Part shown: positions 25,856 to 39,450 of the stretch, piece after piece
How the letters are laid out: every line of letters starts with the position of its first letter
Numbering within the stretch: the first letter of the stretch is position 1
Source: Steromphala cineraria
Lineage: Eukaryota; Mollusca; Gastropoda; Trochida; Trochidae
Direction of reading: 5' to 3'
Assembly: GCA_916613615.1 (NCBI GenBank)
Contig: OU744732.1
Span: forward strand, 26,794,673-26,858,672
DNA: 64,000 nucleotides
Notes under the pieces: generated by a model
Told to the model about the DNA's origin: nothing
The model's input: only the letters and a program-made list of their open reading frames with translations
The model's database searches: none
Translations under genes and position numbers: made by a program

Positions 25856-26950
25856 ACCATTAATCGAATCATTATGCCCAAAATTCACAGAACTGTGCGT
25901 CAATTTAACTTTTAATAGATCATATAACCAGAGAAACATCATTAATGAGATGAATAAGAACAAAGTGGTCCGAGGTTCTAATGGAATTCCTGATAAGTAG
26001 CTAAGTGTGGGAACTAAGGATATGTTCATTGGATACGTCATGTTTGGTACGTGGCTCTTCTTGGTATGGAGATGATAGGATTCACAGCATGGACGTTCAC
26101 TCACGTTATTGCATGAATATGATATCATGAAAAATTACCATTTAAATTTACAAATGGAGTTTGGTTGTTGGTGTGTCTGTTTCTTTGTTTAACTGGAAAT
26201 TGTTCATGGTTCATGTCAAATGAAATTTTTATTTGTAAACGTTACTATTCACCTTTTTTTAAATCACTGATGTTCTGATCACTTGATCCTATGAAAGTCT
26301 ACCCAACAATGAATGGTACAAATAAAAAACACAATTGACTAGTGACACCAATTTGGGTTCCTTCTTGTAAGGTAAATATGTGATATTAGTAAGACATAGC
26401 ATGAACCGCGCAATATGATTTATAAACAGGCAAAAATATATGTGGAATCTGTTTTCCCTTTTATCTATTAAAAATAGAAAAGGAAAGGCAAATGTAAAGG
26501 AGGCAATATGTGTTCCACTTCTAGCTGTTTTTACATATCACATGTATCAATATCACCAGTATCAGTAACTCACACATCACAGGTTTATCGGTACTGATAA
26601 CTGATGAAGAAATATACTGGGTCCCCAATTTTCCATGTCATGTTCATTAACAAAGTCTTATTTCATTGGTTTGTCTTTAACCTGTCGTCTTTGTTGAAAT
26701 GTTACTTCCTGAAACGTGTTATGCCGCTATAATTCACCAAAACACTAAAAGAACCTTGCAAATAACAGTAACGGGGATGTCAGTTGTAAGAATTGAAAAC
26801 AAATCAAGCTCTTAAAAGATTGTTTTACAAATGTAATGTTTAATCAATTACAAATAAATCACCCTCTACATCTAAATGTGAACGTACCACTTCCCTTCAA
26901 ACAAGTGCATTTTTAAAGTGTTTAAGCGAATAATGAATTTGCATTTTGTT
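25856..26950 (+). repeat. Segmental duplication SD2, worn third copy (C)
   Basis: 25856-26135 matches 8836-9080 (AAGTGTGGGAACTAAGGAT, GTTC(C/A)TTGGATRCGTCATG) and 26640-26950 matches 10035-10370 (TTTGTTGAAATRTTACTTCC, AATTGAAAACAA). It is more diverged than A and B and lacks the material between. Confidence 0.7.
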
Positions 26951-29139
26951 TGTGATATTAACCTGGCAACGATGAAAGAGACGATACAATACATGTGTTG
27001 TTGAATTCAGATGTTATGATCATTTAAGTAAAGTCAAAATGATCACGGAATGAAATATGCAGAGCATAAATGAAATGTTTTCTTAGATTTCTTAGGTTTA
27101 TCAAATAGTTTGAAAGAAAACAAATATTGAATATATAGAGATTATTAACCGAGTGTGTTTCATTAATATCATATAATACATATAGTTTTATTGCCATTAT
27201 ATGATATTAATGATACAGAACCACAGGAAGTTAATAATTTCGTTATTATATAATGTCATTTTGAAATAAAAGGGTTTAAACGAAAATATGTTTCCTTCTA
27301 AAAATATGTTTGACCTACATTTCGTGGAGTAATTTCTTTCACAGTACACAAAAGTGAAGGTAATATTGTTGGCGATATACAGTAGTTAACAGTCTAGAAA
27401 TATTCCTTCATGAATTTTTTTTTCAATGTGATAGAAAGGTCTCCTGCAATCTATGAACATTTAAGTCTGATTTCCAGTGCAAGAGCAAACATTGTTTTTA
27501 CTATATCACACAAAATGTGTATGAACCACTTGTTGACGACGCTACAACAGGGAAGGTAACTCTAACTGCATTTTGAAAAGCTGCATTGTCACTGTTGTTA
27601 CGTTCGACGTAGTATCCTTAGCCTAAACGCCAATTATTTGCGAAGGTGGGGTTGTTATGTTTGATACTACGCTACTAGATAATGTGTACTATCACTAGAA
27701 TATGATTTGTTTTTGCTCATAAGTTGGTAACTGACACGTCCAAAGCGGTCTTGGCCTATGTTATTCACAAAAATTTAAGCACATATTTGTTTGAGTTAGC
27801 TGCATATCGTTATATTTTTGTGTGTAAACGCATGATGAAAACAACTTGAAACGCTTCGATAACCAAGCTATTTCTAAAATACGAATGCGTGATAAGTTTT
27901 GACAGATTTTGTTTACGATATTTTATTCGATAAAAAAACCCACAAAACCTGAAAACACCCAATAGCGACCATTGATAGCAACCGGTTTAGGACTCGCAAG
28001 ACATGCATCGAGTTTTGAGAAAATAGTTGTTGTAATGAGCTAATTTGCTTTATCAGATTTCGAGGCAAATCGAATACAAAGTTTATCAGATAGCTTTATT
28101 GCATCGATAATACCCTCCATTACATACCCTATAATTAATCTGCTTAAAAATAAATACATTCGTAAATGAAAACTTGTGTGGTAGCTCACTCGGAATGCAT
28201 TTGGCATGTTTAAACTTGAAATTTGAAGTCAGTTTTCCTTTTGAAAAAAAATCGTAATGTGATCTTGTAACTGTAAACACTAGAAAGGGATCCATTTTCA
28301 TTGATAAGATTTGAAATGTTAACCCGATAATCCAATCTCACTCTAGCATCATGGAAATGCAAACACATAAATCACCGGAGGATTAATCTATTAGGAAAGG
28401 CTTAAATATCCTCCTCATTTTTATCTCTGGAAATGTCAAGGTTTTTTTTATTTGATGTGAAGAAGATACCAGTAAAAAGGCTTGTCAGTTCAGTGCACGA
28501 CATGTCATCACTGACCTGAATCATGTACCATCGCTTACATATGTATTTTATTGTTTACACAATGAAAAATATTTATAACAATTCGCATCAACTTTTAAAA
28601 ACTGGGGTTTTTTTAAAATCCAAAATGAGTCTTTATTCAATGTAGTAACATTTTTGATAGTATTCTGTCATGATTAATCAAGTTTAAGTTAAATAAAAAA
28701 TATAAATATTCTGTATGTGTGAAATGAGAAAATATCATAAACAAGAGAAGAGAGGTTTTTTCAACACATTCTCAAATATCCTATTATCTATCTCATCATC
28801 GCTTTGTTACATATACTTATCCGATCAATTTAAATTGTCAAAAGTTAAAAGCTGTCATTAAAATCATAATTAACATTTAAATGATAAGGTTGTAGATGTA
28901 ACTTACAAGGAAATAAAAAAGTAAGTTCATGTAGCAAATATCTTAAAAGGGTGGTTTTATATCATGATCATATCTATTCCTCTTTCAGTTTTATTCATCT
29001 TTAAAATAGTTGTCAAAATAAAACAATTATAATTTCATCATGTAAAATATGTGTTATCATGTAAACATTATCTCAATCAAGTATTCATAAACGCAACTTA
29101 ACATGAAATGAGTAAATTTCCCTTCACGAAATTCATCAC
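26951..29139. other. AT-rich region with one perfect hairpin, no gene
   Basis: No supported reading frame. The only structures are the hairpin at 27160-27213 and a slightly GC-richer patch near 27540-27680. Confidence 0.45.
27160..27213. repeat. Perfect 18-bp inverted repeat
   Basis: TCATTAATATCATATAAT (27160-27177) and its exact complement (27196-27213) separated by 18 bases. Possibly a small foldback or TIR relic. Confidence 0.75.
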
Positions 29140-30480
29140 TTAGGCTTTATAGGGTTTCTCAAATTAAAGATGACAGGTCCATACCAATGTACTAAATATA
29201 CGCACTTAACGATTTATCTCATAAATCAATGATAGTAATGGTCCTTTAGACTGTCCATTATCGGTTTCACAGTTTACTCAGCAAGTATTCATCCCACTGG
29301 GGTCCTGTGGCAATACATGCTCAATTGAATTGAAACTGTATCAAGAGTAACTAGCCCCTTTTCTGTTTATCAAGAACCTCTGTCATGTTAAGATAAGACT
29401 CACGAAAGCTTAAGTGGTCGACCTAGGACATATCATTTTCAAGTACATAATGAAAAAGAAAGAAGACCTCATTACTCCCTTGTGGATGTTTAAAATATAC
29501 TGCTCAGTTTCTCCCTTAGATTGAATGTTATGTTAAGTATTCAACAGATGCCGATTTTGATTCTTAAAGCTGACAAATATATTCTCATTTAAATCAGCTT
29601 TGATACAATATATTTCAAATGATGCCAGCAAGAACATGTTGTACACATCTAACTTTATTTTGTAGCATATCACTCAATTTAACGTCATGGAAATGACTTG
29701 CAAAACAAACAGAACTTTTACTGACTTTGTTAAAGGGATAGAAAGTGAAGTGAAAAATACTGTGCGTGAATTAATAAACAAAAGGGCATTTGTTGACTGA
29801 ACACTTAGGCTTTATATGGTTTCTCTAATTAAAGAAGACAGGTCCATACCAAGTTACTAAATGTACGCAGTTACCAATTTATCCCATAACTCAATGATAG
29901 CAATGGACCTTATTGCATTTACACTGTCCATTATCAGTCATTTTAGCTGCTCACAAGATTTAAGTCTTGTCAGTTGCACAGTTTACTCAGCAAGTATCAA
30001 CCCCACTAGTGTCCTGTGGCAATTCATGATCTATTGAAGGAAGACATTCTGTCGTGTAAAGATAAGGCTCAAGAAAGCTTAAGCAGTCGACCTTGTACAT
30101 ATCATTGCGATGCATATAATAAAAAAGAAAAAAGACCATATTACCCCCTTGTGGATGTCATTGTTTAGTTATTACCGCTCAGTTTTTCCCTTAGATTAAA
30201 CGTTATGTTAAGTATTCAACAATTGTCTATTTTGATTCTGAAAGTTGGCAAAACTATTTCCATTTACATTAATTTTGATACAACCTATTTCAAATAAAAC
30301 AGCAAAGACATGCAATACAAAGCTAACTTTATTTTGTAGCATATCACTCATTTAGCGTCATGGAAATGAAGTGGAAATCAAAAAGAGCGTTTACCGAATT
30401 TGTTAAAGGAATAGAAAGTGAAAAGAAAATCCTTAACGTGAACTTATAAACAATCGTATTTTTGTTGACTAAAAATAAAT
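29140..30480 (+). repeat. Two-unit tandem duplication, period about 660 bp
   Basis: Both units begin CACTTAGGCTTTATA(G/T)GGTTTC and share GACAGGTCCATACCAA, CAGTTTACTCAGCAAGTAT, CTTGTGGATGT and AAAGG(G/A)ATAGAAAGTGAA. They end GTTGACTRA. Diverged by substitutions and short indels. No conserved frame. Confidence 0.85.
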
Positions 30481-31680
30481 ATTTTTGTAATTTAATGTTG
30501 TCTCGACAATGTCTTAAACTCAAGTGAAAAAGTTTTTTTACATTGTCTCTTTGTTTTCTTATGTTTTCATATAATAACACTTTTATTGATTAAATAAAAC
30601 AATTTAATGTGTGTCTTCAGGGTTTCAATAACCTGATGGAGGTCGAAAATAAAAAGTTTGCAATAAATTTGTATGGCGTTATGATTTTTTATGGCTATTG
30701 GACTGTTCAAGGGACTGCTTTTTCAGAAACTACTCATGTTAGGATTACAAAACTGGAAACGTTCATGGAGTGCCTTATATTTTATAACTTATATTTTACG
30801 GAGTTTTTGCCCTCGTCCCGTGTTTGTTGACTCTGTACAAGGATATCTGGGTGAGGATAAACTTTTCGAATAAAGGATAACTTTTTTCATCCTTACACAT
30901 TGAATGAATATTCACTTCCAAAGTTCGCTTATATTATTAAGACATCAAATGGAAGCAAACCTTTCATCTTTGAATTAAACATATAAAATATATTATAAAT
31001 ATGAATGAATGTGTTTCTTTCGGCCAACATGAAACAAAGGACTTTCCAAAATTTTGCATTTTCCTTTCAAATGTTTTGCCTAACTTGATGATTTCAATCT
31101 TCTCAATATCTTTGGCTCCGGTGCTATAACGTTTCTTCACATGCTAATTTCAATATGCTTGCATCAATACATGGATGCACACCTTGAATAAAAATGATTT
31201 AATGATTAAACCCGGAACGATTATGAAATCAGAGAGGTAAGTGTAATTGATACATTCTGTTATGTAAACTATCCGCAGGCATTTGACATAAAGTGTTTGT
31301 ACTTTATATTGAACATGTTTTGACATCAGACAGTGTTCACATCTAAATGTTTTAAAAGATTGACTTATAAATTATTACACGTAGAAATTTATATAAAGTA
31401 AACTTTGCTTTAAAGAATTAAGTTTGGTATTTGAGTACGATCTACATTTGAAACAATGATTGTAGGTTGACTAAAAATAACAGTTTTAGTTTTTTATATC
31501 AATTGCAATTAATTTACCAATAGTTTCTTTAAATGTATCTGTCGTTATACATGTATAAGATGTCCTTAAGATTTCATTAAACAAATATGAATTGGAAAAA
31601 GAAAATTCTCAGTTAGAATAGCTTTTATGTCATATTGTCACCCAGTCTCCCAAGAATGCATCATGGCAAAGTCACACTCA
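30481..31680. other. AT-rich sequence, nothing recognised
   Basis: Two short overlapping plus-strand open stretches at 30609-30873 have no family signature and no splice context; not called. Confidence 0.45.
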
Positions 31681-31826
31681 TTACCATAATTGGGTGTTTT
31701 TTCGTAAATTATGAAGTAGTAATTAAGTTTAGATAGTGTTAGTAAGTAATAACACTCATAACCATAATTGGTTGTTTTTTGTAAATTATGAAGTAGTAAT
31801 TAAGTTTAGATAATGTAAGTAAGTAA
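31681..31826 (+). repeat. Two-copy tandem repeat of about 73 bp
   Basis: CATAATTGG(G/T)TGTTTTTT followed by GTAAATTATGAAGTAGTAAT and TAAGTTTAGATA occurs twice in succession. Confidence 0.85.
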
Positions 31827-31834
31827 GTTAATAA

Positions 31835-32100
31835 CACGGTTCAAATTAAAAGACAATGTTTTCAAACTAAATGAAGCAGTTAAAGATCGAATTTGTCATG
31901 AAAAGTTCAGACATGTGATTCCCCATTCTAACGCAAAATGAATTTAAGGTTTTCACACAAAAACGGACGCAAATGGACAAATGTGAATCTTTAAAATTTG
32001 TTCTCTGACTATGGATGATTGGTTTGTGAAATGATATATTTGAAAATTATACATTTAGAATGAACGTAAAATGAAAACTAAAAATATCAAACTTTCAAAA
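31835..32100 (+). mobile_element. Degenerate AAAGGGGCAG-family MITE interior
   Basis: Shares internal blocks with the family (AAAGACAATG, AAACTAAATGAAGCAGT, CTCTGACTATGGATGATTGG) but both terminal repeats are lost or unrecognisable. Confidence 0.55.
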
Positions 32101-32539
32101 ATAAGCCTTATTATGCATCCTGACACATGTACGGGTTTTTTCCTAGTTTCAACCATACACTGATATCAGGGCAAATTTCAGTTTCAGATTTGAAGGCCAA
32201 GGTCGGATATACATGTATAGTGTAGAGCATGGGGACATTCAGCTGTAAGTCACCGAGGATGTGCTGTAATGCTTTTTTCTTGAGATCAGCTACGTCGATT
32301 CAACAAGAAACCTTCCGAAAGCTGCTTTCGATGCCCACGTGTCAATAGATCTCCATTAAGACGTGTATCTTGGTTCTCTGGAGACTTGGTTCGTATACAA
32401 GTAGACAACCTGTCACTCAAGCATAGATTAGTTTGATTTAGATACTCAGCAGTACCCGTCTTGATTCTCACATGATAAGGGAGAACAATTTTCTTAATGT
32501 AAAGGGATATCACAGACAATATCTTTCAATAACTCATAA

Positions 32540-33935
32540 AAGCAATTTAGATAGTGAAAAACTGTTACATTGTTTGGGATCACATTATCTTCAATAGTAC
32601 AAACTCTTGTACTTTAAAGGGCCAGTCCAATGAGAGTCAGGCAAGCCTGCCAGCAATGACCATACAAGCTAACCAACTCACCTTTTCACTGCTTACATAA
32701 GCCCGTTTTACAGCAGCAAATTACAAACTATCAAACCTTTTAGACGTAAATTGGTGATCTTGATTAAAAATATGAGCTTAGAAATATTTCATATATACAG
32801 ATAGCTTTTTTCACTCAAATTCAGAAGCTTAACGCATAAACGTAAAATCTTCCTTGGAAGAAGTTTACATTTTTCACTTTTCAAATTCAATTTACACATG
32901 ATATTGAGCGCTTCTCTATGAGACAGTTCCGTCAACAAAAAGGACTCGATCTGTCTTTAGAAATGGCATTTAGACTACTTAAAACTTTATGTGATCATAA
33001 AAAATTGGGTTAGATTGAGGATGTGATTGTGAAAGCTTTACGTTTCCGTCAATCATTATAACAGAAAAACAGTTCAAGTGAACTGTTGAGCAATTCTTAT
33101 TTGTACATAAATCACCAGCTGTTTGATACTTGATTTTGATAAACTCGTTTAATGGTTTAGTATATGTATGGTTGAAAGTAACGTCCTTTCAGGATTTCTG
33201 TACATAAACTGATATGAAATCTAAGTCTTATTCAATAAGATTGAATAGTGTTATTTAAGTAAGAAAATCAGCGTTTTCAACTTCTTTATATGTATTGCAA
33301 AGAAATTTGAATTGATTTGAAATTAAATTTGAATTTAATGTGTTAACTAAAGTTGTCCTTCTTAGTATCTTTCAAATCAATTCTTTTAAAGGTTGTATTA
33401 TAGCTTTCATGCAACATTACTCTTAAAACATTTGCCATCATTCAAGTAAGAAGTAGCAATAATAAAAGAAGTAGCATAAGTAGTGGTAGTATACCTTGCA
33501 CACTGTCTTATTGTCATCTTGGCACAAGTTCTTTGGACAATACTTTGCATTTTGAACAACTGTTAAAAATCAAGTAATCGTTTGCTATTTTAAATGTTGC
33601 GTCGATGTTGTGTATTGTGAAGAAACAGATTATGTGATTATAGTTATAACTGCAGACTCGAAATGTGGCGATTATTTCAATGTAAGAAGGTTTTTCGTTT
33701 ATATGATATTTACCGGTAAGTGATTCATAGATATAGATGTCTGCTTCAGAAACTTCTGTTTTCTTTGATCAGCAAACCCTCAGACATAAGTAAATACGAA
33801 ACTGTAGCAGTGTCTTCTAATAACCATAAGCTGATATGTGACTGTTTGTCATTGTAAGTAGTTTACTGTCTGCTTTGGATCTATTCCCTATACACTGGCG
33901 CCTAATTCAGTTACAGCAAGACAATATGTCAAGTC
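32540..33935 (-). repeat. Inverted partial copy of SD1
   Basis: Read on the minus strand, 33935-33765 matches 4525-4690 (AACTGAATTAGGCGCC, ATATCAGCTTATGGTTAT, CGTATTTACTTATGTCT) and 32690-32560 matches 5060-5192 (CAATGACCATAC, GGGATCACA). Order is preserved, with extra AT-rich material between. Confidence 0.7.
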
Positions 33936-34920
33936 TTGAAGAAATTTGCATCTATATATAGATGAGAGCTTCTTTGTAGATACTTAACCGTGAAAGATAC
34001 GGTTTTTGGCATCTGACAATGAATATTGCATCAAAATGCCAGTGCTTTAAATAATAAAAAGAGAAGACCTTGTTTATATCACCTATGAAAACATAGATAT
34101 TACATAGAATTTTTTTTTTAAATCATCAATTTCAAATCCTCCTTAACTAAGTGAGAAAGCAGAAAGAAATTGAACACTTTTGATCGTTTTAAAACGTTCT
34201 GGAGCAATGAGCGTCAACGAATTCATGTCAAATAAAGTGCATTATATCAACAGGATTGTTGTCTTACCTGTGATCCATACTTTATCAATCTTTAACCTGA
34301 ACTCAGTTTGAAATTGCACAACAATTTGAAAGGCACAAAATCTAAAGTTTCTTTTCCTAAAAAATATAAATGTGCATACTTATTCACAAGAAATATGACT
34401 GTCAAATACTTTCAAAACTGACATTGAAACTTGGTAGCTCTTCTTTAGGACACTAGTTTCGAAAAAGTAATATAAAAAAGATGCTCTTCGTAATATCTGT
34501 TCTTAATTCCCAACTTCAATTGACAAACAATCAATATGTATGCAGTTGAATATTTGTTTTGAAATTAGAAAAGATTAATTTTCCGAAAGATTTCTTTGGG
34601 AAATTGTGCATAATATCATGGAGGCCCAATTTAAACTGAATAGAAAATGAAAAAATTAAATTTTAAATTATGTAGAAACGGGAATCATCCACGCCTGTCA
34701 AGAAACATTCCGTTAACATTAATAAGAGAATTCTTTGTAAATGGTATAATAACTTTCCAAAAACCTTTTTCCTTCATTGCTAAAATATCATTTATGTAAC
34801 ATTATCCATGTTGAATAAAAACATCTAAATGTCAAAGCTCCAATCATTCACATTTTCATGTTGTTCTTTTTCTCCGAGGCAAGTTGATTTGGATATTTGA
34901 ATTATCTGCAAGCAACCCTA
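33936..34920. other. AT-rich spacer before SD1 copy 2
   Basis: No gene, repeat partner or hairpin recognised. Confidence 0.45.
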
Positions 34921-36935
34921 TTTGAATGTTGTATTTTTTTTAAAGCATAGTATCAATGAGCATGTCACCATATATAAAGATTATCAAATTATATGGATTG
35001 ACAACTTCTTTATTGAACTCTGATGCGAAGATGAGGAGAAAAACATACTGCGGCATATAACAAAATTATCAAAAACTCTAAATTTAATTCAAAAGCTTTT
35101 CCATAAGAAGAGGGTGACAGTACGTTGTATTACCAAAGTATACGCCACCTGAGTCTCACAGTACCAAATCTGAAACAATTATTTTGCATATTATTGTAGA
35201 ATTTGTAATTCATCCAAGAAACCTAATAAAACAGTCAACGGAATGGGATTTTATTTGTTAGACTGTTAGACATGAATCCTGATATTATATATTGCATAAA
35301 TAAACAACATTACCAACATTTTAATCCAGTATCAACTTTGTGCTGTCATTAGCTTCAACGTAATGTGTGAAATATGTTCAATAGAGGCGTCTGTTATTCC
35401 TTTGATGTTTTCAATGATATTTGTTTAGAGGAAACTAGATTTATGATCCAGTGTTATAGTTAAGATTTAAGACTTCCATAGAGCAGAAGCTTCATACAGT
35501 CTATATTGTCTGCTAAATGTTTTTGATGTCTTATCAAGTGAAAATATACACGAATATCATAACACATACAGCAGTAGAGGTAATAATGTCATGATGGATA
35601 GTGTGGATTTGTACGCACCGCAACATGAATATCCTTGTTTAAAGTTAACGTCTCTCGACCAGGCAACACCAGGCTGATATGTAATATGGATTAGCCTCAC
35701 TTATGAATTATGATGGATGGTCGTGAGATGAATAACTGTATCCATCAAGATATTCTATGCTGATGTCAATTCTCCTGCGAGGCCCTTCTTATCGATAATG
35801 ATCATTTGTGTCATGAATTGAAAATGATAACAATGATAAGCAAGTTCCAATACATATAAGATGATTGATTATTATTATCGAATTACGAGTAAAAATATGA
35901 ACCTGATGGATTATGAGATATATGACAGTCTTTGTGATATTAGAAATATAATTATGTACAAGCCATTTTCCAAACACATCATTATCATATATTAAATACG
36001 TTTATGAAACTGAGAGATTTACGTTAATATTAGGATCATCGGGGTTAAACGAATTCTAAAAAAACTGATTTGAAAAGTCTTTGACAATCTTTATTTAATT
36101 AAAACATAAAATAATCCATCCCTTCAAAATAAATGTTCTTGTGTTTGTAATACAATGTAGTTAGACGATGGGGGCTGTTGTTTGATCGTGTCAATGTTCC
36201 ATTAGACCACGTACGCATAATTAGGTCTTGGCCACAAAGAAGATTTCTCAAAAGTTATGACAAATATAAAGTTGATATTACTTTTGTTTAAATGATTACG
36301 AAAGATTTGATGGCGGCGTAGATTCACAGCTCTATCCTATGCATTTGGAGCTTTGAAACGAAGTTGTGTTTGTGTGTATGTTAAGTATTAAAACGTCAAT
36401 CAAGTAATTCACTCATATGGTCTCAAGAAACAGTAATCAATTCAGTTGAAATATAACCTAAGGGCATATTGCCATAACTCTATGATAAAATACGAAAGAC
36501 ATGACTTATGTAAACAGCTAATTTCGACGGAGGAGATCCATCCAAATTCTACCTTACGACAAAGCTCTACTGCTTAGTGACCTGAACAGCTGCTCAAGAT
36601 TGCAATATGTTGTTATTTCAATAGAAGTCTTCTGATTTAGTCTTGCCCTTTAAAAGAAGTTTCGTCCATGGTTTTCCTGTTATAATAAGGTATGTTGGTT
36701 TCGGTGATTGTGGAAGATAATGGTATAATCACAAGGAGATATTGAAAAGCATCCTATTGACTTTGAATTAGACTCTAAATGGCCACTCTCTAACCCCATT
36801 ATATAACAAAATTACCTGGTTTATAATCGGTACAAAAAATCAACAATTTTAGTTTGGTCATAAAGCAAAATTTAATTACAAAACAATAACTGGAATGGTT
36901 TTAAAAGATCATTCAAGGACTTGAGGTACAAAAAC

Positions 36936-37490
36936 ACTCAGTATCGCAAACTTCCACTATTCACTTCAATGACAGCTTGAAGTTTTCGCCTCATACCCCT
37001 CAGCAGACGTCAAAATCGCTGTTGGGTCAATCGCTGCCACTTCTCATGTACTGCTGCTTCCACTTCACGGAAGTTCTATGGAGTAGGACCCATACATTGT
37101 ACCAGTCGGATCAAAATGTCCCAAACATTCAAGCTGAGTAAGATCCGGACTCTTGCAGGCCACGGGAGGTGTGTCAGGTCTGGATAACCAGCCTCACAGC
37201 TCGTGAACGATGCGGTCTAGCACTTTCGTCCATCAATACAGGTCATGTATCAAGTTTTCAGTTAAAAGAGAAGCACCCCAAGACCATCACAGGTAATTCC
37301 GCCATAAGGTACTGTTCGCATGATGTTTCATGAAGCAATCGCTGTTTCTGGATGCCTCCAAACCCTGATCCTGCAATCAACAGAGTGCAGAAGGAACCTG
37401 CTTTCGTTTGACCATTGAGTCGAATTCTGACAGTTTGGTGACTGAACAGACGGTTTTGAAGCCACTGGCGTTTTAGGGTTGTTCGGAAAG
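36936..37490 (-). pseudogene. Tc1/mariner transposase pseudogene
   Basis: Minus-strand fragments read, in order: SNESRFLLHSVDCRIRVWRH (the W-x-x-V-x-SDESRF / RVWRR region), CKSPDLTQLE followed after a frameshift by VWDILIRLVQ (the SPDLNPIE-x-LWDIL region around the third catalytic acidic residue), then FREVEAAVHEKWQRLTQQ and LLRGMRRKLQAVIEVNSGS. Several stops and at least one frameshift interrupt it, so it is dead. The N-terminal DNA-binding half is not visible. The shorter sister remnant is at 2985-3235. Confidence 0.8.
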
Positions 37491-37721
37491 GGAAAGAATA
37501 TCTTCGTTAATATTGGATCAAATTATAATGTATCTTGAGTTTTTACAACAACATATTACGAATAAGCAAGTGTTTTACAAAACTTTTCTTAAGAAACTAT
37601 AGATGTTGAAATATATTTTAAGTAAATCTAAATTTCAAATGGCATAGTAGGTGATTTCATTAAGCTGCAAGACCAGACATATTGTCTCTCTCTTTTTGCT
37701 CCCGAAAGACTTCCGACTTAC

Positions 37722-37814
37722 CTTCTCCTCGTCTAATCCAGTTCATAGCCAAACAACATGCCAGTCAGGAACGAAGGTTATGCAAATGGTAACAAGATGG
37801 AACAATAGGGACAT
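37722..37814 (-). pseudogene. Paralogue of the signal-peptide-like exon, with a nonsense codon
   Basis: Same ATG, hydrophobic stretch and AAG|GTAAGT donor as 3458-3550, but codon 24 is TGA instead of TGG. Only a pseudogene if the copy-1 segment is a real exon, which is unproven. Confidence 0.2.
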
Positions 37815-39386
37815 CTGTCACTGAACGTTCACAAAGACAGTGCGTCTCTTTTGATAGTGCTTCAACGGCTTACACAAAACTTTTAGAATTTGTTAAGCTT
37901 AAGTCATAGAAAAGCGGTCACATCAATGACTGTTATACAACAGTTTCAATCTCAAGACAATTGTTTTGGTGTGTGCTTCAGCAACATCATCATGTATAAA
38001 TCAAGTATAACGCAGCATTTGATTAAAATATAAACTTGAAATCTTGTTATTTTCTAATAACGTTTTTTATCCACATGCTTATTCGAGTCCCTGTATGTCC
38101 CCTGCATTTTAAGTATCATTTAAACAAGTCATTCTCTGATTCGATATTACGGTATATGTCACAGAAAATTCATAATATATCAAAATTGTTTAAGGCGTTA
38201 AGAATCCTATTAATGATCTCAATGGCAGTTTGAATACTCTATAAACATCGAATTTAAAAAGATTATCATTCTACGTAGAACCAATCAGAAGATCTGATTG
38301 ATGGAGATGTGATTGATGTATTTGTAACAAAGTTATTATGTATCATAAATCAACTTGACCTGATTTCTCGTTGACAGCAGTCAGTTTCGTTATGATAACT
38401 ATTTATGTTTTGATAATTGAAGTTGACCTAATTATGATTTATCAGTACCTCCTCCTTACTTGAATAATTTATGAAGAAACAATGCGCATTTCCATCTGGA
38501 ATAACTTAGATAATAACATAGGTTCCATAAAATAAATACAAAATAGTCATGATCGAATGTCATCAGTCACCTCTGTAGATATCTCTCGTGACGGCGTTGC
38601 TTTAGTTGATTTAAATGATCTTTCATCTTGTACAATAACATTTGATACATTGTTTATGAGGAAACATTGGCTCCAAATATCTTGATTTGGACTTCTTTAA
38701 GTCACCATCTAACCAACAGCTTTCACCTGAATATGTATGTTTCATGTACATTCAGTTCAAAATGTCTTAAGTGTAAGTATAACTGAATTAGGCGCCAGTA
38801 GGTACGACACATATCTTTACATAGCTCTATTTGTAGGGGTAAACTACTTACATTGACAATCAGTCGAGACACAAATCAGCTTATAGTAATAAGAAGACAA
38901 TGCTTCAGTGTCGTATTTACTTATGTCTAAGTATTTGCAGATCAAAGGCAAGAATGTCCCTTGTGCGAAGGTGTAAGTGTCAATGGAATGCCAACTTGAA
39001 ATACCATAAAAGGCAGATATTTACTTATAATGAAACAATAACCAAGAATTGTGAGCTATGGTTGTGTAATTTTATTGGTCTTATTTAAAAGTCTAGAAAT
39101 AGACATTGCAATGTCAGTCATTTTGATTTGTTAATATTAAACTTTGCATTATTCGAAATGATACGAAATGATATGTGGAACAAGTACAAGAATCTGTACT
39201 ATTCAAGATAGTTTGATCCCAATTAAAACATTGTTACATTTTGCAAGTGGTTATTGATATACTGTGTGTATTGGCATAAAAATCATCTTCCAGTAACATA
39301 AAATTATGGTTTCACATACGCTCATGTTTTTTAATGATGTTGCTGTCGAATTTGAGAATGTTAATTAGACAAATATAACAATTTAA

Positions 39387-39392
39387 CTACTT

Positions 39393-39450
<58 letters not shown>
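39387..39450 (+). repeat. (CTA)n microsatellite, about 20 units
   Basis: CTACTTCTACTACTACTACT continuing to 39450. SD1 copy 1 has only about five units at 5322-5343, so the tract expanded (or the other shrank) after duplication. Confidence 0.95.

Noticed and set aside
32286..32519. Minus-strand 77-codon frame with balanced composition
   Set aside because: No recognisable domain, no flanking splice structure and no duplicate showing constraint.
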